A model generated the notes under the pieces. It saw only the letters and a program-made list of their open reading frames with translations. It was not told the origin of the DNA and searched no databases. From positions 2,747-12,902 of the forward strand of contig DIZY01000066.1 of the NCBI GenBank assembly GCA_002428055.1: a DNA stretch of 10,156 nt, given 5' to 3'. The position numbers and the translations under genes were made by a program. Every line of letters starts with the position of its first letter. The first letter of the stretch is position 1. Of this stretch, positions 7,046 through 10,156 are shown in pieces. This DNA comes from Helicobacteraceae bacterium UBA6016. Lineage in GTDB: Bacteria; Campylobacterota; Campylobacteria; Campylobacterales; UBA6016.

Positions 7046-8365
7046 TTGGATCCCGATAGTCAGTCGATTTCTATGTTATTATTCGCACTTTTTTTAGTAC
7101 TTCTAAACGGCTTTTTCGTTTTGTCAGAGTTTGCGATAGTCAAAGTAAGGCGCTCAAAACTCGAAGAGCTCGCAAAAAGCGGCAAGGCAAACGCCGAACT
7201 GGCATTAAAAATATCAAACTCCCTTGACACATACCTCAGCGCAACACAGCTTGGCATCACTCTTTCATCACTTGCACTAGGTTGGATAGGCGAACCCGCA
7301 CTTGCCAGACTTATTGAGCACCCTTTTACGGCGCTGTTTGGAGATAATCCTACGCTTTTGCATTCCGTTAGCTTTATATTGGCGTTTACGATTATTACGC
7401 TACTGCATGTTGTCTGGGGCGAACTAATTCCAAAATCAATAGCGATAGCAAAAGCCGAGCAGGCTGCGCTTCTTATCGCAAGACCTCTTTATTGGTTTTG
7501 GCTTGTTTTTTATCCGTTAATCAGATTTTTTGATATTTTGGCCTCTTTTTTCCTCAAAAAAATGGGAATACAGCCATCAAGTGAGCATGAAGCTCATTCC
7601 GATGAAGAGCTTAAAATAATTGTCGGCGAGAGTCTGAAGGGTGGCTTTATCGACTCTTTTGAGGGTGAAATCATCAAAAACGCCGTCAACTTTTCCGATA
7701 CCGTCGCAAAAGAGATAATGACTCCAAGAAAAGATATAGTGTGTATCGATGCCGAGCTGTCTTATGAAGAGAATATGAAGTTTGTGACAAGTACGAAGCA
7801 TACAAGGTACCCGTACTGTCATGACAATAAAGACAATATCACAGGGATGATACATATTAGAGACCTTCTAAATAATATGCTCTCCGAAAATCCTAAACTT
7901 ATTTGTGAATTGGAGCGACCAATTATTGTTGTTCCCGAAAACGCCTCCATATCCGATATTTTAGTGCAAATGAACCGCCAAAGAGTGCATATGGCTTTGA
8001 TTGTGGATGAATACGGCGGTACGGCAGGGCTTCTTACGATGGAGGATATTCTTGAAGAGATTATCGGGGATACATCGGATGAGCACGATACCGAGAGTGA
8101 GAAAATCAGACAGATAGACGAAAATAGCTATGAATTTGACGGTATGATAGATTTGGACGATGTCGCCGAGGCTTTGAATATCGAATTTGAAGACGATCAG
8201 GCGGTTACTCTAGGCGGACATATCTTTAATCTTATAGGCAGGATGCCTAGTGTTGGTGAGACGATAAAAGACGGTTCGTATATGTATGAAATACTAAAAA
8301 TAGACAATAACCGAATCCAAAAACTTCTCTGCACGAAAATAGAAAAAGAACAACCTACAGAATAA
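7046..8365 (+). CDS. CNNM/CorC-type membrane protein (DUF21-CBS-CBS-CorC_HlyC)
   Basis: This 439-residue inner-membrane protein belongs to the family often labelled 'hemolysin'; studied members act in Mg2+ or Co2+ efflux and homeostasis rather than in cell lysis. The DUF21 transmembrane domain spans about 8-195, with hydrophobic segments near 10-30, 61-82, 101-125 and 143-170, and NGFFVLSEFAIVKVR (21-35) matching its first conserved block. A CBS pair follows (about 222-342) that ends in the typical VDEYGGTAGLLTMEDILEEI (320-339). The CorC_HlyC domain (about 355-432) includes FDGMIDLDDVAEAL and GHIFNLIGRMP. The start is TTG, chosen on the strong AGAGG site. It has its own promoter region and ends in a terminator, so it may be a single-gene unit. 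The transported ion is not deducible. Confidence 0.92.
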   Translation: MDPDSQSISMLLFALFLVLLNGFFVLSEFAIVKVRRSKLEELAKSGKANAELALKISNSLDTYLSATQLGITLSSLALGWIGEPALARLIEHPFTALFGDNPTLLHSVSFILAFTIITLLHVVWGELIPKSIAIAKAEQAALLIARPLYWFWLVFYPLIRFFDILASFFLKKMGIQPSSEHEAHSDEELKIIVGESLKGGFIDSFEGEIIKNAVNFSDTVAKEIMTPRKDIVCIDAELSYEENMKFVTSTKHTRYPYCHDNKDNITGMIHIRDLLNNMLSENPKLICELERPIIVVPENASISDILVQMNRQRVHMALIVDEYGGTAGLLTMEDILEEIIGDTSDEHDTESEKIRQIDENSYEFDGMIDLDDVAEALNIEFEDDQAVTLGGHIFNLIGRMPSVGETIKDGSYMYEILKIDNNRIQKLLCTKIEKEQPTE

Positions 8366-8385
8366 ACGGCGTTTTGCGCCGTTTT
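8364..8385 (+). terminator. Hairpin terminator after the CNNM/CorC-type gene
   Basis: AAACGGCG (8364-8371), a 5-nt loop TTTTG, and CGCCGTTT (8377-8384) form an 8-bp stem followed by a short T run. The stem begins within the TAA stop codon. The T tract is only 4 bases and partly pairs within the stem, so termination may be incomplete. The A/T symmetry could let it work in both directions. Confidence 0.7.
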
Positions 8386-8398
8386 GCTCTCAAATCCC

Positions 8399-8404
8399 AA
8401 AAGG
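8399..8404 (+). promoter_or_regulatory. Ribosome binding site of the SulP gene
   Basis: AAAAGG lies 6 nt before ATG 8411. It favours that ATG over an in-frame TTG at 8384, which sits inside the terminator stem. Confidence 0.6.
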
Positions 8405-8410
8405 CTTTTT

Positions 8411-9892
8411 ATGTTTACACTCAAAAATTACGACACAAGCAACACAAAAAATGATTTACTCTCCGGCACGGTCGTCGCTATTGCGCTTGTGCCTGAGGCG
8501 ATAGCATTTTCTTTTGTTGCAGGACTTAGCCCGATTGTTGGGCTCTATACGGTATTTATACTTGGGTTAGTGACGGCGCTTATCGGCGGAAAGCCCGGGA
8601 TGATTAGTGGGGCTACAGGGGCTGTCGTCGTCGTGCTTGCATCTTTGGCGATAAACTACGGACTAGAATATGTGCTAGCGACTGCCGTAATGGCAGGGCT
8701 TATACAGATAGCTTTTGGGGTGCTGAAGCTGGGCAAACTCATCCGCTTAGTGCCGCAACCCGCGATATTTGGCTTTGTAAACGGTCTTGCGATAGTTATT
8801 GCCATGAGTCAGCTAAAAATGTTTGAGGGTGAGGGTGTTACCATGTATGCTCTTGTGGCGTTCACGATGGCTATTATGTTTTTCTTGCCCAAAGTTACAA
8901 AAGCCGTACCGGCAGGGCTTGTGGCTATTATCGTGGTGACCCTTGTCGTAATATTAGGCGATTTACCCACAAAACAAGTCGGAGACCTAGCAAATATAGG
9001 CGGCTCTTTTCCATCCTTTCATCTGCCGAGTGTTCCGCTTAGCCTTAACACGATATTTATCATAGCCCCGTATGCGTTTATTATTGCCATGGTCGGTCTC
9101 ATCGAGTCGCTTTTGACTCTTGCCGTTCTTGATGAGATGAGCGAAAAAAGAGGAAACGGTAACAAAGAGTGTGTGGCGCAAGGGGTGGGCAATACTCTAT
9201 GCGGCTTTTTCGGAGCGATGCCGGGATGTGCGATGATAGGGCAATCCATCATCAACTTCACCTCCGGCGGTCTCACCCGTCTCTCGTCCGCAACCGCCGC
9301 CGTGTTCGTCATCATCTTTGTCGTCAGTATCTCGGATATTATCTCTCAAATCGCTATCGCCGCACTTGTCGGCATTATGTTTATGGTTTCTATCAATACT
9401 TTTGAGTGGGCGAGCGTGAGTAGATTACGGAGAATGAAAAGAGCGGATGCGCTGATTCTCGTGAGTGTGACCGTGATTACGATATTTGCAGACCTTGCTA
9501 TCGCCGTTGTGTCAGGCGTCATCATCTCTGCTCTCGTATTTGCGTGGGAACATGCCAAGATTACTTATACGACAAGGGTGGAGGATAACGACACAAAAGT
9601 ATACGAACTTGACGGACCACTATTTTTTGGTTCCGCAACGAGGTTTGCCAATGAGATTTTTAAAGTAGAGAGCGACCCTGATAACGTTGTGATAGATTTC
9701 AGCAGTTCAAGAGTGATGGACTCAAGCGGCGTTGAGGCGATAGATAAAGTGACGAAAAAATATATAGAGGCGGGTAAAATAGTCAAACTAAGACATCTCA
9801 GTGAAGACTGTATCCAGGCTCTTAAAGATGCCGGAAAGTACTGCACACATGAGCTTGATGACCCTACTTATAAAGTGGCGAGAGATGATTAG
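8411..9892 (+). CDS. SulP-family inorganic anion transporter with STAS domain
   Basis: This 493-residue membrane protein should move an inorganic anion such as sulfate or bicarbonate, by proton or sodium symport or by exchange. The membrane core (about 15-380) consists of many hydrophobic segments and carries SulP landmarks: VPEAIAFSFVAGLSPIVGLY (27-46), ISGATGAVVVVLA (65-77) and NTLCGFFGAMPGCAMIGQS (261-279). The cytoplasmic STAS domain (about 395-480) has the DSSGVEAI motif (437-444), like anti-sigma-factor antagonists, where the Ser region can be a regulatory site. The frame also opens at TTG 8384, but AAAAGG before ATG 8411 decides the start. It lies downstream of a terminator, so it needs read-through or its own promoter, and I saw no convincing one. 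The substrate cannot be assigned; a bicarbonate role would fit an autotroph but is only a guess. Confidence 0.92.
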   Translation: MFTLKNYDTSNTKNDLLSGTVVAIALVPEAIAFSFVAGLSPIVGLYTVFILGLVTALIGGKPGMISGATGAVVVVLASLAINYGLEYVLATAVMAGLIQIAFGVLKLGKLIRLVPQPAIFGFVNGLAIVIAMSQLKMFEGEGVTMYALVAFTMAIMFFLPKVTKAVPAGLVAIIVVTLVVILGDLPTKQVGDLANIGGSFPSFHLPSVPLSLNTIFIIAPYAFIIAMVGLIESLLTLAVLDEMSEKRGNGNKECVAQGVGNTLCGFFGAMPGCAMIGQSIINFTSGGLTRLSSATAAVFVIIFVVSISDIISQIAIAALVGIMFMVSINTFEWASVSRLRRMKRADALILVSVTVITIFADLAIAVVSGVIISALVFAWEHAKITYTTRVEDNDTKVYELDGPLFFGSATRFANEIFKVESDPDNVVIDFSSSRVMDSSGVEAIDKVTKKYIEAGKIVKLRHLSEDCIQALKDAGKYCTHELDDPTYKVARDD

Positions 9893-9917
9893 AAGAGTTT
9901 GATATTAGGGTGCGTAT

Positions 9918-10156
9918 ATGTATTTTGAACGGATAAAAAATCTTATTTTTACCTCTATCGGCGAGATAGATTACGATAGAAGTATAAGTGAGCTTTTTGA
10001 ATCCTCCAAAGTTGATTTTGCATATGTCGCCCTTGTGGTTTTAGCGGCCTTTATAGCCACTCTTGGACTTATTACCAATTCTGCTGCCGTTATTATAGGG
10101 GCTATGATTATCTCGCCCATAATGTCGCCGATTATGCTCTCAGGCGCATCGTTTGC
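9918..10156 (+). CDS. DUF389-family membrane protein, 3'-partial
   Basis: An open frame starts at ATG 9918 with AGGG 7 nt upstream and runs without a stop to the right edge, giving 79 codons. After a short charged N-terminal segment (1-33) comes a hydrophobic helix (FAYVALVVLAAFIATLGL, 34-51), then TNSAAVIIGAMIISPIMSPI (53-72). This NS(P/A)AVIIGAM-ISP-MSP pattern is the hallmark of DUF389 (TIGR00341/TIGR00271-type) hydrophobic proteins, whose function is poorly defined. The gap to the SulP gene is 25 nt, so the two are probably co-transcribed. The protein is cut by the window end, so length and any C-terminal domain are unknown. Confidence 0.85.
   Translation, partial: MYFERIKNLIFTSIGEIDYDRSISELFESSKVDFAYVALVVLAAFIATLGLITNSAAVIIGAMIISPIMSPIMLSGASF

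Noticed and set aside
8384..8410. Longer SulP start at TTG 8384
   Set aside because: It lies inside the terminator stem and lacks a ribosome site; ATG 8411 has AAAAGG at good spacing.
1..10156. CRISPR array, tRNA or rRNA gene, insertion sequence or inverted-repeat ends
   Set aside because: Gaps between genes are at most 86 nt, and none contains spaced direct repeats, a cloverleaf, or transposase-like coding.

Overview
The window suggests a member of the Campylobacterota, of the Sulfurimonas/Sulfuricurvum/Sulfurovum kind. This is an inference from base composition (mid-40s % GC by eye), heavy use of ATA and AGA codons, extended -10 promoters with no clear -35 box, and tightly packed same-strand genes. 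No rRNA or other marker gene is present to confirm it. All genes lie on the + strand, and no stretch over 300 bases lacks a gene. The longest gap is 86 nt (6960-7045) and holds a promoter region.

Region 1 (1-5612) is a type III-like restriction-modification locus. A beta-class adenine methyltransferase (Mod, running off the left edge) is followed, with a 4-nt overlap, by a small antitoxin. The antitoxin overlaps a MazF/PemK-type toxin by 8 nt. Two bases after the toxin stop begins the large restriction subunit (Res), which has an SF2 helicase/translocase and a C-terminal PD-(D/E)xK nuclease. Res is interrupted by an in-frame TAA at 4404-4406. Both halves are in the same frame, so this is a nonsense codon, not a frameshift. 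As read, the locus should still methylate and still carry the toxin-antitoxin pair, but should not make full-length restriction enzyme. The toxin-antitoxin pair (about 40% GC) and the target-recognition part of Mod (about 43%) are AT-richer than their surroundings (about 48-58%), which suggests a mosaic, transferred module.

Region 2 (5616-6959) is a class II CPD DNA photolyase starting 3 nt after the Res stop, so it probably shares the transcript.

Region 3 (6960-10156) is a set of membrane proteins. After two TATAAT boxes comes a CNNM/CorC-type DUF21-CBS-CBS-CorC_HlyC protein with a TTG start. A hairpin terminator overlaps its stop codon. A SulP-family anion transporter with a STAS domain follows, then the start of a DUF389-family membrane protein that runs off the right edge.

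The most notable feature is the order Mod - antitoxin - toxin - (broken) Res with overlapping reading frames. The component families are known. Whether the toxin-antitoxin pair works as a guard or back-up for the restriction system is speculation.
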